Shown piece after piece: positions 1-10,197 of a DNA stretch of 64,000 bases. The translations under genes were made by a program, and so were the position numbers. The stretch comes from Eutreptiella sp. 'Long Island Sound 2002' (taxonomy: Eukaryota > Euglenozoa > Euglenophyceae > Eutreptiales > Eutreptiaceae), in contig OZ038378.1 in the NCBI GenBank assembly GCA_964036045.1, forward strand, positions 54,867,995 through 54,931,994. Direction: 5' to 3'. The notes under the pieces are model-generated. The model saw only the letters and a list, made by a program, of their open reading frames with translations, was not told the DNA's origin and ran no database searches. The stretch's first letter is position 1, and the number at the start of each line of letters is the position of its first letter.

Positions 1-345
1 GGTCCGACCGGTCTCTGGACAAAGTGATCTAAAGTGGACCGGTCCGAACGGTTTAGAGTAGTTTGCAAAGACCGGTCCGACCGGCCCTGGACAAAGTGAT
101 CTAAAGTGAAGCGGTCTGAACGGTTTAGGGTAGTTTGCCGGTTTGGGAGCAAAGAAAGTCTAAAGTGTACTAAAGTGTGCTAAAGTGAAGCGGTCCGAAC
201 GGTTTAGAGTAGTTTGCAAAGACCGGTCCGACCGGTCTCTGGACAAAGTGAGCTAAAGTGGACCGGTCCGAACGGTTTAGAGTAGTTTGCAAAGACCGGT
301 CCGACCGGTCTCTGGACAAAGTGATCTAAAGTGAAGCGGTCTGGT
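1..345. repeat. 73-bp subterminal tandem repeats 5' of the piggyBac-like transposase
   Basis: Units begin with GGTCCGACCGG at 1, 74, 225 and 298. The 1-73 and 225-297 units are 73 bp, and 74-224 is two diverged units plus 5 bp. Each unit holds AAAGTGATCTAAAGTG and CGGTTTAGAGTAGTTTGC. The same words recur at 1,871-2,070 beyond the transposase, as expected for transposase-binding subterminal repeats at both ends of one element. The outer 5' end lies before the window, so no terminal inverted repeat or TTAA can be shown here. Confidence 0.7.
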
Positions 346-379
346 CAGCAAAAGCTTGTATTCTGTTTTTTTTTCAGGC

Positions 380-1741
380 ATGCCTGCGGCTACACCATGG
401 GAACCAAGACCCCTGGCCCCCCTAGAGGCCCAATGGGATTTTGGAGATGAACTCCGCAAAGGGCGCAGCCTCTTGGAGGGCACCGAGGATGGCAAGACCC
501 CCGTTGCCGTCTGGAACTTTATGTTTCGGCCAATTTTGGAGGCCATGACGCTGTGTTTGGAAGAGGCCAACCGGTTAGACCTTGTGGACCTTCTTCCGCG
601 GTACGTGCTCTTTCGAGTTGGCTTGGGCATGCTGCAGCCGCGCAGAATAGATGATGTGTGGGACAAAGAGAGTATGCACTACAATGCATACATGGCGGAA
701 CTGTTTCCCAGCAGGCGACAGTTTTATGTGCTGCAGCGACTTGCGGATCCGGATGCGGATGCGTTGATTGAGTTGTGCACGATGCACTGGCAAGGCGGAT
801 GGGAACTAGGTGACGTGGTGTGCGGGGATGAGACCGTGGTCCCCCACAAGGGGTTGTTTGTCATCCGGCAGTTCATACCGCGCAAGCCTCACCCCACCGG
901 TGTGAAACTGTACGCGTTGTGCGACGCACAAAGCCATTACATTTGGCATGTGTATTTGTACCGTGGTGCAGCCCCTCGTGTGGGTCCGGAGTCCCGGAGC
1001 CGGTTTGCAGGACACTACAATGCGTTTGAGATTGTGCAACTTTGGAATGATGTGACTCCACCCGGAAAGGTGCTTGTGGCGGATTCATTCTTTGGGTCTC
1101 ATGATGCGGCGGCGATGCTAAGTGCACAAGAGCGTCCGTTCTTGATGCTCACTTCCACAAGTGCTTTGGTGCAAGATGGGAACGTTGGACTAGACCCGGG
1201 GGATGTGAACACGGTGGTGCACAAGGAACATCGGTATGCACTCTCGGTATACAAAAACCCCAAAGTGGGGCGCAAGCCGGCAAAGGTGGTACCACTACTA
1301 ACCAATTGCCTAACCGGAGGTTCGCTCCCACACCGAAGTGGACGATACCACCTACCGGGGATAATTGCCAACTACCGTAGGTTTGCCCCGGGGGTGGATA
1401 CGTTTAACCAAATGTGCTTACAACACCGGGAAGAGCACCGGTTTCAATCATGGTGGAAGGCACTTGGGGGGATGGTGTTAAGGATAGCGGCAACAAATGC
1501 ATTTACGTCATGCCAAGCGTTGCGTCTTAGTCCGGGGGGTGAAACAATGTTTGACTGGCAATGGAGGTTGATGAGATACATGTTTCCGGCAAGGCAAATT
1601 CAGGTGGTGGACAAGCATGTACCAATAGTGGTTGGGAAGCGGGGCTTTTGTGTACATTGTGGGATGGGCACCACCCGATACAAGTGCAAAGCATGTGGGT
1701 GCTATCTACACGTTGAATGCTTTGCGGACCATCATGAATGA
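380..1741 (+). CDS. piggyBac-like (DDE_Tnp_1_7) transposase
   Basis: Cut-and-paste transposase of the piggyBac/PGBD family, acting in the nucleus on its own element ends. Counting from the ATG at 380 (453 aa), the catalytic triad appears as D150 in a DE..V..KG context, D235 in VADSFFGS and D340 in GVDTFNQM, each at the family position. The C-terminus, from about residue 423, is a Cys/His-rich domain (CxxC, CKAC, HVEC...HH) like the piggyBac end-binding zinc domain. The tract TTCTGTTTTTTTTTCAG ends at 377, a good splice acceptor just before the ATG, so an upstream exon outside the window is possible. The frame is intact to a TGA stop. Subterminal repeats flank the gene on both sides. The family call is firm; the exact N-terminus is not. 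Confidence 0.9.
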   Translation: MPAATPWEPRPLAPLEAQWDFGDELRKGRSLLEGTEDGKTPVAVWNFMFRPILEAMTLCLEEANRLDLVDLLPRYVLFRVGLGMLQPRRIDDVWDKESMHYNAYMAELFPSRRQFYVLQRLADPDADALIELCTMHWQGGWELGDVVCGDETVVPHKGLFVIRQFIPRKPHPTGVKLYALCDAQSHYIWHVYLYRGAAPRVGPESRSRFAGHYNAFEIVQLWNDVTPPGKVLVADSFFGSHDAAAMLSAQERPFLMLTSTSALVQDGNVGLDPGDVNTVVHKEHRYALSVYKNPKVGRKPAKVVPLLTNCLTGGSLPHRSGRYHLPGIIANYRRFAPGVDTFNQMCLQHREEHRFQSWWKALGGMVLRIAATNAFTSCQALRLSPGGETMFDWQWRLMRYMFPARQIQVVDKHVPIVVGKRGFCVHCGMGTTRYKCKACGCYLHVECFADHHE

Positions 1742-1799
1742 ACCATGAATACATGTCTTGTGAGGATTGACTCCCATGCATTGCAATGCCTGTGCAAAG

Positions 1800-1872
1800 G
1801 TGTGAACACGCACAACACAGCACACGCACACACACAACACACACATGCGGACACACACACTACACACGCATC
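1800..1872. repeat. CA-rich microsatellite
   Basis: Irregular (CA)n tract directly downstream of the transposase stop, repeated at about 5,111-5,183 in the duplicated copy. It has no coding content. Confidence 0.8.
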
Positions 1873-2075
1873 ACCAAGTGCTCCAAAGTGTGCTAAAGTG
1901 TGCTAAAATGGTCCGGTCCGTTCAGTTTGCAAAGACCGGTCGGACCGGTCCGACCGGTCTCCCCGAACTAACCGGTTCGCTACAGAAAGCTAAAGTGGCG
2001 CGAAACGGTCTCAACTGAACAGTTGGTGATTTTGCCTAGTCGAAACGGTGAGTTAACGAAGACCGGTGGACCGGT
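1873..2075. repeat. 3' subterminal repeats of the piggyBac-like element
   Basis: Contains GTGCTAAAGTG, GGTCCGGTCC, GTTTGCAAAGACCGGTC and ACCGGT words shared with 1-345. This marks the 3' end region of the element. A TTAA lies at 2,053-2,056, but ACCGGT words continue past it, so I cannot call the true end. The copy at 5,184-5,386 belongs to the duplicated unit. Confidence 0.6.
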
Positions 2076-2336
2076 TGTGAAAATATTCGCGTATGGTAGC
2101 CAAAGGAATATGATTGATATGCCTCCATGGCCCCCAGTTTTGAGCTACGGCTCCACAATGTATACTACATCAGGAGCACATCTCTTGCACATTGTTTTAC
2201 ACATTCTTTTGCACATTCCTCAAAAAAAGATGGAACAATGCTTTCTTCGTGCCAAGTGTGCAAGGGCAGGTGATCGACGGAATTTCCAGTGACAACAATA
2301 GTGTGCAAGTCGATGGTTGGATCGGTGGGGGGACAT

Positions 2337-2416
2337 TTGGCGCGCGCCAAGTCCAGACTTGGCGCGCCAACTCGGGAGTTGGCGCGCGCCAACTTGCGAC
2401 TTGGCCCGCCGACTTG
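2337..2416. repeat. cluster of GC-rich perfect hairpins
   Basis: Adjacent inverted repeats: CGCGCCAAGTC-CA-GACTTGGCGCG, then CCAACTC-GG-GAGTTGG, then GGCGCGCGCC. Strong stem-loop potential in DNA or RNA, about 600 bp downstream of the transposase stop. The duplicate is at 5,648-5,727. Function unknown. Confidence 0.75.
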
Positions 2417-2419
2417 TGA

Positions 2420-3188
2420 ATTTGCGCGAGCCCAGGCCCGGGGAGCCGACTTTGGGACTTTTTTACCGTGCAGGAGTGTTTTCAGCACGAGAGGGGCATG
2501 AAACCCGGGGTTTTTCAGGGTAAAAATTTTCCATTTACACCAAAAAGGAGGAAAAAATCCCTAGGTAGCCAGTGCATACCTGCCGTCCCTGGCACATCAA
2601 TCTGTGTGGCATGCGACGACTCTGCCGGAAGTGTTGCAGAATTTTCGGTCAATCTTTATGGGTGTTGGCGCCCTAGACTACCCTGATGCCTGGTGGAAGC
2701 AAACACTAAAATCTGCAATTAGGACACTGCACCTTGGGGACCACATCACGGTCTCCATGTGGACTTCCTGGGTCCAGCTGGGCCGGCACTGGACTGTGCT
2801 GTGGTCCAGCCACAGGTATGCATGTTACCCTGCACTGCCCGCTGCACATGCATGCAACGGACTGACGGAGGGAGGGTGGGTGGGAGTCAGTCCTAGTGAA
2901 ATTATGAGCTGAGGTTGCCATTGGACGAAAGGTTGGGGTACAGACAAAGCCATATCCAGTGTACTAGCAGTTTGGCGTTGCTGTAGCTTATTGCTTGTCA
3001 CTGTTGTCTCAGACCTCAACATGCTTCACTGATTTGTTTGCTTTTGCTTTGTTGTGATCAGTCCGTGTCTTCGTCCTCAACTCTTCCCTAAGTAACAGCA
3101 TAATAGACACCCGCCATGATTTGGCTGCATTCCGAAGCAAGTTGGCGAATGTCTCTTGGCTTCGTAGTTACATACACCCCTCTGCAAT
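2420..3188. other. non-coding downstream flank, unassigned
   Basis: Short open frames only, with no recognisable domain on either strand. The duplicated equivalent is 5,731-6,499. I see no RNA gene or repeat here beyond membership of the tandem duplication. Confidence 0.5.
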
Positions 3189-3565
3189 GGGTGTAGGGCC
3201 ATGCGGTGATTATTTGAAGGGTCCAGATCCTCCAAGGTATCAACACATGGCATCCACACCCCTGTACAAGGGGTCTCAGGCCATATGTCGCTTACTTGAA
3301 GGGTCTAGTCCCTCAAAACAATCAACGCCGGGCGTCTACCCCCCCCTACCCTGGGTTTAGGGCCATGTGTTGATTATTTGAAGAGTCTGGACCCTTCAAG
3401 AAATGAACAAATCTACTCCCCTCTACAAGGGCATAAGGGCACACATGGATTATTTGAAGGGTCCAGACCCTTCAAGGAATCAATGCATGGAGCCTACTCC
3501 CCTCTGCATTCGGTATAAGGCCATGCACTGATTATTTGAAGGGTCTGAACCTTCACTTCTTCATT
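3189..3565. repeat. ~80-bp minisatellite, about five units
   Basis: Units start near 3,189, 3,270, 3,353, 3,429 and 3,511 (76-83 bp apart). Each has GGG(T/C)NTAGGGCCATG, GATTATTTGAAGGGTC and TACTCCCCTCTACAAGG. The core TTGAAGGGTC-CA-GACCCTTCAA is a perfect hairpin (3,454-3,475). The array is repeated at 6,500-6,876, and single diverged units occur near 7,395-7,480 and 21,020-21,090, so the word is dispersed in this genome. Confidence 0.85.
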
Positions 3566-3858
3566 CGAGAACCCTAAAGGAAAAGGCGCACTTGGTCACT
3601 AAGGTTTTAACATTTGTACAAGGGGGTTTGGCACAATAATCCGAAGCCGACTGATGTGGATTTCATGCATACGATGAGTGTGGTGGGATATATTAACATT
3701 GAAGTGAAGCACCTACTGAGCGAATGCTGCCCGGTGGGCCTGGCGCGGCACCGAAGAAGCAAGCAATTGTTGGTCTGTGGTCCGTCTTTCCATGCCTCTG
3801 CATGTCATAGGGCAATCAAGGCTTTCGCCTTTTGGCGAATCACAACATTCAACCCAAA

Positions 3859-5052
3859 ATGCACCCACCTCTTCGCTACTTGTTGTACAGTGTTTGTAAA
3901 TTTCGCCCCCGCCCAACCTCCTTGACACACATTGACACTTGGCTACAACCGCGCAGAATAGATGATGTGTGGGACAAAGAGAGTATGCACTACAATGCAT
4001 ACATGGCGGAACTGTTTCCCAGCAGGCGACAGTTTTATGTGCTGCAGCGACTTGCGGATCCGGATGCGGATGCGTTGATTGAGTTGTGCACGATGCACTG
4101 GCAAGGCGGATGGGAACTAGGTGACGTGGTGTGCGGGGATGAGACCGTGGTCCCCCACAAGGGGTTGTTTGTCATCCGGCAGTTCATACCGCGCAAGCCT
4201 CACCCCACCGGTGTGAAACTGTACGCGTTGTGCGACGCACAAAGCCATTACATTTGGCATGTGTATTTGTACCGTGGTGCAGCCCCTCGTGTGGGTCCGG
4301 AGTCCCGGAGCCGGTTTGCAGGACACTACAATGCGTTTGAGATTGTGCAACTTTGGAATGATGTGACTCCACCCGGAAAGGTGCTTGTGGCGGATTCATT
4401 CTTTGGGTCTCATGATGCGGCGGCGATGCTAAGTGCACAAGAGCGTCCGTTCTTGATGCTCACTTCCACAAGTGCTTTGGTGCAAGATGGGAACGTTGGA
4501 CTAGACCCGGGGGATGTGAACACGGTGGTGCACAAGGAACATCGGTATGCACTCTCGGTATACAAAAACCCCAAAGTGGGGCGCAAGCCGGCAAAGGTGG
4601 TACCACTACTAACCAATTGCCTAACCGGAGGTTCGCTCCCACACCGAAGTGGACGATACCACCTACCGGGGATAATTGCCAACTACCGTAGGTTTGCCCC
4701 GGGGGTGGATACGTTTAACCAAATGTGCTTACAACACCGGGAAGAGCACCGGTTTCAATCATGGTGGAAGGCACTTGGGGGGATGGTGTTAAGGATAGCG
4801 GCAACAAATGCATTTACGTCATGCCAAGCGTTGCGTCTTAGTCCGGGGGGTGAAACAATGTTTGACTGGCAATGGAGGTTGATGAGATACATGTTTCCGG
4901 CAAGGCAAATTCAGGTGGTGGACAAGCATGTACCAATAGTGGTTGGGAAGCGGGGCTTTTGTGTACATTGTGGGATGGGCACCACCCGATACAAGTGCAA
5001 AGCATGTGGGTGCTATCTACACGTTGAATGCTTTGCGGACCATCATGAATGA
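3859..5052 (+). pseudogene. 5'-truncated second copy of the piggyBac-like transposase
   Basis: From 3,949 on the sequence repeats the first transposase from its codon 87 to the same TGA stop, including all three catalytic aspartates and the C-terminal Cys/His domain. The first 86 residues are gone. They are replaced by about 30 in-frame codons of former 3' flanking sequence starting at an ATG at 3,859. This makes a 397-aa chimeric open frame created by the tandem duplication. It has no 5' subterminal repeats of its own. It could still be translated, but is most likely a non-functional by-product. There are no frameshifts. Confidence 0.85.
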
Positions 5053-7259
5053 ACCATGAATACATGTCTTGTGAGGATTGACTCCCATGCATTGCAATGC
5101 CTGTGCAAAGGTGTGAACACGCACAACACAGCACACGCACACACACAACACACACATGCGGACACACACACTACACACGCATCACCAAGTGCTCCAAAGT
5201 GTGCTAAAGTGTGCTAAAATGGTCCGGTCCGTTCAGTTTGCAAAGACCGGTCGGACCGGTCCGACCGGTCTCCCCGAACTAACCGGTTCGCTACAGAAAG
5301 CTAAAGTGGCGCGAAACGGTCTCAACTGAACAGTTGGTGATTTTGCCTAGTCGAAACGGTGAGTTAACGAAGACCGGTGGACCGGTTGTGAAAATATTCG
5401 CGTATGGTAGCCAAAGGAATATGATTGATATGCCTCCATGGCCCCCAGTTTTGAGCTACGGCTCCACAATGTATACTACATCAGGAGCACATCTCTTGCA
5501 CATTGTTTTACACATTCTTTTGCACATTCCTCAAAAAAAGATGGAACAATGCTTTCTTCGTGCCAAGTGTGCAAGGGCAGGTGATCGACGGAATTTCCAG
5601 TGACAACAATAGTGTGCAAGTCGATGGTTGGATCGGTGGGGGGACATTTGGCGCGCGCCAAGTCCAGACTTGGCGCGCCAACTCGGGAGTTGGCGCGCGC
5701 CAACTTGCGACTTGGCCCGCCGACTTGTGAATTTGCGCGAGCCCAGGCCCGGGGAGCCAACTTTGGGACTTTTTTACCGTGCAGGAGTGTTTTCAGCACG
5801 AGAGGGGCATGAAACCCGGGGTTTTTCAGGGTAAAAAGTTTCCATTTACACCAAAAAGGAGGAAAAAATCCCTAGGTAGCCAGTGCATACCTGCCGTCCC
5901 TGGCACATCAATCTGTGTGGCATGCGACGACTCTGCCGGAAGTGTTGCAGAATTTTCGGTCAATCTTTATGGGTGTTGGCGCCCTAGACTACCCTGATGC
6001 CTGGTGGAAGCAAACACTAAAATCTGCAATTAGGACACTGCACCTTGGGGACCACATCACGGTCTCCATGTGGACTTCCTGGGTCCAGCTGGGCCGGCAC
6101 TGGACTGTGCTGTGGTCCAGCCACAGGTATGCATGTTACCCTGCACTGCCCGCTGCACATGCATGCAACGGACTGACGGAGGGAGGGTGGGTGGGAGTCA
6201 GTCCTAGTGAAATTATGAGCTGAGGTTGCCATTGGACGAAAGGTTGGGGTACAGACAAAGCCATATCCAGTGTACTAGCAGTTTGGCGTTGCTGTAGCTT
6301 ATTGCTTGTCACTGTTGTCTCAGACCTCAACATGCTTCACTGATTTGTTTGCTTTTGCTTTGTTGTGATCAGTCCGTGTCTTCGTCCTCAACTCTTCCCT
6401 AAGTAACAGCATAATAGACACCCGCCATGATTTGGCTGCATTCCGAAGCAAGTTGGCGAATGTCTCTTGGCTTCGTAGTTACATACACCCCTCTGCAATG
6501 GGTGTAGGGCCATGCGGTGATTATTTGAAGGGTCCAGATCCTCCAAGGTATCAACACATGGCATCCACACCCCTGTACAAGGGGTCTCAGGCCATATGTC
6601 GCTTACTTGAAGGGTCTAGTCCCTCAAAACAATCAACGCCGGGCGTCTACCCCCCCCTACCCTGGGTTTAGGGCCATGTGTTGATTATTTGAAGAGTCTG
6701 GACCCTTCAAGAAATGAACAAATCTACTCCCCTCTACAAGGGTATAAGGGCACGCATGGATTATTTGAAGGGTCCAGACCCTTCAAGGAATCAATGCATG
6801 GAGCCTACTCCCCTCTGCATTCGGTATAAGGCCATGCACTGATTATTTGAAGGGTCTGAACCTTCACTTCTTCATTCGAGAACCCTAAAGGAAAAGGCGC
6901 ACTTGGTCACTAAGGTTTTAACATTTGTACAAGGGGGTTTGGCACAATAATCCGAAGCCGACTGATGTGGATTTCATGCATACGATGAGTGTGGTGGGAT
7001 ATATTAACATTGAAGTGAAGCACCTACTGAGCGAATGCTGCCCGGTGGGCCTGGCGCGGCACCGAAGAAGCAAGCAATTGTTGGTCTGTGGTCTGTCTTT
7101 CCATGCCTCTGCATGTCATTGGGCAATCAAGGCTTTCGCCTTTTGGCGAATCACAACATTCAACCCAAAATGCACCCACCTCTTCGCTACTTGTTGTACA
7201 GTGTTTGTAAATTTCGCCCCCGCCCAACCTCCTTGACACACATTGACACTTGGCTACAA
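3949..7259. repeat. tandem duplication, unit B (3,311 bp)
   Basis: Second copy of 638-3,948. It contains the truncated transposase, CA tract, subterminal words (5,184-5,386), hairpin cluster (5,648-5,727), unassigned flank and minisatellite (6,500-6,876). It ends in CTACAACC, after which 7,262 onward is unique sequence continuing the original flank. Confidence 0.95.
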
Positions 7260-7261
7260 CC

Positions 7262-8119
7262 GATGATGACTAGCACGGAGAAGTGTTCGATAGAGCCCCA
7301 GCATAATGGACTAACACCAATGAAGAAGCAAGCAACTCTTGTTGTGTTGTGTGTTACACACTGTTTCTATACCTTTGCATGTCAAAATGTTCGGGGGGAA
7401 TCTACTCTCCTGTACAGAGGGTGTAGGGCCACGCGTTGATGATTTGAAGAGTCCACACCCTCCGAGGAATCAACGCATGGTGCAGTAGGCATAGGGAGGG
7501 GGGGGGGGTCGGAATCTCTGTGTGCCGCCCTGTTTTGTGCTGTGCCGTGCCGTGCCGTGCCGCCTATTGGGGGGGGGGGGGGCAAAGAGGCCTTGTGCCG
7601 TGCCGTGCCAAGTGTTCCTACCCAACAAGATCCTTTGTAGAGGCACACATGTATCAGTGGTTCAGATTTGGACGGCATGTTGCTCTTTTTCGTGACTGTT
7701 GCATTTGCAACTTTTTGTGTGTTGTCTCTTGGTGTTGCACCATGTGTTTTCCAACCCATTCATGACTTCAATTCAATTATTAATTAATGTGACTCAAATG
7801 TGATCATTGCATGTTGTTGTTGAAGATGTGAGATGGTTCATGTTGCTAAATTCGGAATTGTCATAGTGGGACGCAAAATTTTTTTCAAGAAGTTTGCATG
7901 GATCATTGGGTTGCTTTTCCTTGCATGTCTTTCCATGTCACTTTGTGCCATTTGACGAATATTTTGGAACGATTCAGATTTTTGGGCCCGAGACATGAAA
8001 ACAAATGCATTGGGCCCATATGTATGTGACTGGCACTCCATAGTGGTCGTCTCTAAGGGCCCGTTCCGGGTAGGGTCGGGCGAGGTAGGAATAGGGAGGG
8101 GGGGGGGGTCGGGAGATCA
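7262..8119. other. unassigned flank with poly-G tracts
   Basis: No credible gene. Contains one diverged ~80-bp minisatellite unit (7,395-7,480), poly-G runs near 7,498, 7,570 and 8,097, and CCGTGCCGTGCC repeats. The 7,505-7,600 part (GTGTGCCGCCCTGTTTTGTG ...) matches 20,928-21,005 in the same orientation. The phrase GAGGTAGGAATAGGGAGG occurs near 8,084, with a similar phrase near 7,485. Confidence 0.6.
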
Positions 8120-8122
8120 GGC

Positions 8123-8233
8123 GTGTTAACACGGCCGGCCAACACAGAGGTAGAAAGTACCCCCCCACCCCCTCCTGTGTTGTGTTAACACAGGCCCAAC
8201 ACGGACCTGAAAAGTACCCCCCCCCCCCTCTGT
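8123..8233. repeat. ~110-bp direct repeat, left copy
   Basis: GTGTTAACACGGCC, AAAGTACCCCCCCACCCCCT, TGTGTTGTGTTAACAC and AACACGGACCTGAAAAGTAC occur in the same order at 20,804-20,909. The two copies bracket the microsatellites and the P and M elements, about 12.6 kb apart. They probably belong to the same dispersed repeat that carries the microsatellite. Confidence 0.85.
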
Positions 8234-8265
8234 CCCCCCTATGGCAACACACGAACCCGCAGATT

Positions 8266-8392
8266 TTGTGTTGTGTTGTGTTGTGTTGTGTTGTGTTGTG
8301 TTGTGTTGTGTTGTGTTGTGTTGTGTTGTGTTGTGTTGCGTTGTGTTGTGTTGTGTTGTGTTGTGTTGTGTTGTGTTGTGTTGTGTTGTGTT
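8266..8392. repeat. (TTGTG)n pentanucleotide microsatellite
   Basis: About 25 nearly perfect TTGTG units with one TTGCG variant. It is the reverse complement of the (CAACA)n tracts at 8,624-8,698 and 20,384 onward, so the two left tracts could fold on each other across about 230 nt. Long reading frames through it on both strands are artefacts of the repeat. Confidence 0.95.
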
Positions 8393-8623
8393 TGCAATGG
8401 AGACACGCAAAGGTAGTGCAACAATTGCTTGACCACTTATGCACGTATGACATATTGTACCCAAAGACAGCGGGTTCAGTCATCTGTAGCAACCCGAGAG
8501 TGCTCATGCAACATGACACAGGAACCTACAAACCTACAGATTGTCCACAGAATACTCCGACACTTGGTCATACAATTTTTTTGTCATCACCAAATAGGGT
8601 CCCTGACGAGTGTGTTCAAGGGG

Positions 8624-8698
8624 CACAACACAACTCAACTCAACACAACACAACACAACACAACACAACACAACACAACACAACACAACACAACACAA
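8624..8698. repeat. (CAACA)n microsatellite, left part
   Basis: Pentanucleotide run ending exactly where the terminal CCCTGTGTGCGCGC of element P begins. The run resumes at 20,384 right after the other P end, so this is one microsatellite split by insertion. Confidence 0.9.
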
Positions 8699-8856
8699 CC
8701 CTGTGTGCGCGCTACAGGGTATTGCCGCGCGATGGCTCAGTGCGCACTACAAAACTATAGCGCGCAGCATAGCGCGCGCTATGACTCGGGGTCTTGGGTT
8801 TGTAACCCCATGTCCTAATAAGCAGGGCAAAAACGCCTATTTTTCTAAAGTTTCAG

Positions 8857-9140
8857 ATTCTTCCGGCACCGCATCTGACGCTGTTAATGTCAGGGAAGAT
8901 TGCAAACATTTTGGGCCCCCACTATGGGTGGTCCCTGTGGAAGAACGAGGACCTTTTGGCGGACCTAGTTGAGTTTTTTTGCTCAGGGTCTGCCGTCCAA
9001 CGGTCTTTGTGGGCCAGGTTGGAAAAAAGGGTCCCCGTGTCTGAAGCAGAGAAGAAGCGTCGCAGGACCGAGGCTGCCAACGCCGTCACACCCCTGTCGG
9101 TGGTGGACTTGGTCCTGCTCCTGAAGATTCCAAGAAGAAG
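8857..9140 (+). CDS. P-element transposase-like gene, exon 1
   Basis: The open frame follows a splice acceptor (TTTTCTAAAGTTTCAG ending at 8,856). The first ATG in frame is 8,887. It encodes a basic, helical N-terminal region with a cluster of Lys/Arg near 9,050-9,070. The donor is AAG|GTATTA at 9,141. Splicing 9,140 to 9,254 keeps the frame. An earlier exon upstream is possible but I could not identify one. This is the N-terminal part of the protein described in the next exon entry. Confidence 0.5.
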
Positions 9141-9253
9141 GTATTATTGCGCGCGCTTTGCATGTGACATTGCGCGCACTTCCGCTCATAGCACGAACTT
9201 CGTTGACTTCTGCGCGCGCTACGTCCCCATGTTGCGCGCGCTATTTTACTCAG
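9141..9253 (+). other. intron of P transposase-like gene, carrying GCGCGC repeats
   Basis: GTATTATTGCGCGCG ... TTTTACTCAG. It contains four copies of a TGCGCGC(G/A)CT word in 113 bp. Removing it joins exons at 9,140/9,254 in frame (phase 2). The neighbouring exons lack the word. Confidence 0.6.
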
Positions 9254-9816
9254 GTACAAAGATTTGATTACTTGGACGAGAAGTAAGGTCCCCACACACC
9301 TTTTTTCTCTCCCCTCCTATGCTAGTTTCGCCACAGAATGGAACCAGCTTGCAAGTAGGCAGCATTTAGAGGTTGCCGTGCACACAGATGGGGTCACAGT
9401 CTTTTCGCAGTGGCCCCTGCAGCACTTTTTTGACTATATATTTTCCTTTGATTCCATTGTTTCTAACCTCCAATACCCCAGGGAGTGCCAAGGAGAGCTG
9501 TGGATCATTGTGAGGGGGGATGGGTTGCCTTGTGGGGGGGAATCGTGGTGCCAGATGTCCATTTCCTTTGCCAACCATGGTCACTTGGCAAGGACGTTGT
9601 CCTACCACTGGACTGTTAACGTCGCCCTTTGTGGTGAGAAGTCCACCTCTGTGTTGTCCCAGGTCTGGGCTAACAATCTTGCTTTTCTGCAAAGTGCCCT
9701 TGACACTGGTGTGCTTCCCATCTGGGGTGCATCCAGACGCTGTAGGATTTTCTGCGGTGGGGATAGCCCTTGGCTGCGTCGGTTGTCGGGTGTCACTACA
9801 CATTGGATGGCAGGTA
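9254..9816 (+). CDS. P-element transposase-like gene, exon 2 left part (interrupted by element M)
   Basis: The residues look like a divergent KDZ-type or related DDE/RNase-H-fold transposase. An HTDGVTVF segment leads in, a RGDG..CGG motif is a candidate first acidic residue, and a long alpha/beta stretch leads to FCGGDSPWL, which parallels the TGDGKGM motif of the M transposase. Reading is open until the exact M insertion point (TA at 9,815-9,816). Deleting M plus one TA joins GGT-A to GT-CTG and restores the same frame into 16,929. The part after the junction (YMTWCK) lies where related transposases have a Cys-containing motif. The family assignment is by motif resemblance only. Confidence 0.55.
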
Positions 9817-9852
9817 TGGGATGCAGCGTTCTAGGGCGTGGTGCGGAACCCC
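9817..9852 (+). repeat. element M left terminal inverted repeat
   Basis: 36 bp, identical to the reverse complement of 16,891-16,926. Preceded by target-site TA at 9,815-9,816. The first bases TGGGATGCAG and last bases GGAACCCC are shared, and similarity fades after 9,852. Confidence 0.92.
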
Positions 9853-10004
9853 TAGTTAGAACGCAATTTCTGGAACACCCACCTACCCTCAATTTTGGGG
9901 CAAACCACCTAAAAAAATGGATTCAGCACCCTCAAAAACCCCCCATCCCCTTTCTTTCCCCACATAACCCGCATCATGGGGGTGGTTTTTGGGGGGGGGG
10001 TCAA

Positions 10005-10130
10005 AGAGTTAGAGCACAGTTAGAACAGAGTTAGAACGCAGTTAGAGCACCTTGCTCTAACTAGTTATCGCGCTAGTTATCGCGCGATAACTCAGTTATC
10101 GCGCAGTTATCGCGGGTAGCTATCGCGCAC
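10005..10130. repeat. left subterminal repeats of M
   Basis: Several copies of AGTTAGAACR/AGTTAGAGCAC followed by five or six AGTTATCGCG words. The orientation is mostly opposite to the GCGATAAC blocks near the right end, as expected for subterminal transposase sites. The block lies downstream of the transposase stop at 10,198. Confidence 0.8.
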
Positions 10131-10197
10131 CCCTCCTCCCTCCCTCCCTAGGACAAACAACACAAAACACTTGGCACAAAGCATCTGTGGTCGTTTT

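Larger units (their letters stand above)
638..3948. repeat. tandem duplication, unit A (3,311 bp)
   Basis: This stretch is repeated head-to-tail at 3,949-7,259 with only about half a dozen differences seen by eye (for example GGAGCCGAC versus GGAGCCAAC near 2,450, and TCCGTC versus TCTGTC near 3,780). It starts inside the transposase gene and runs through the whole 3' flank. Both breakpoints carry CCG (638-640 and 7,260-7,262), a 3-bp microhomology. The copies have hardly diverged, so the event is young, or it is an assembly duplication. Confidence 0.95.

Noticed and set aside
2050-2060. TTAA as the 3' target duplication of the piggyBac-like element
   Set aside because: ACCGGT subterminal words continue beyond it, and the 5' end is outside the window, so no matching TTAA can be tested.
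8182-8818. Long Cys/Val/Leu-rich or Thr/Gln/His-rich reading frames
   Set aside because: They are translations of the (TTGTG)n and (CAACA)n microsatellites; pentanucleotide runs stay open in several frames.
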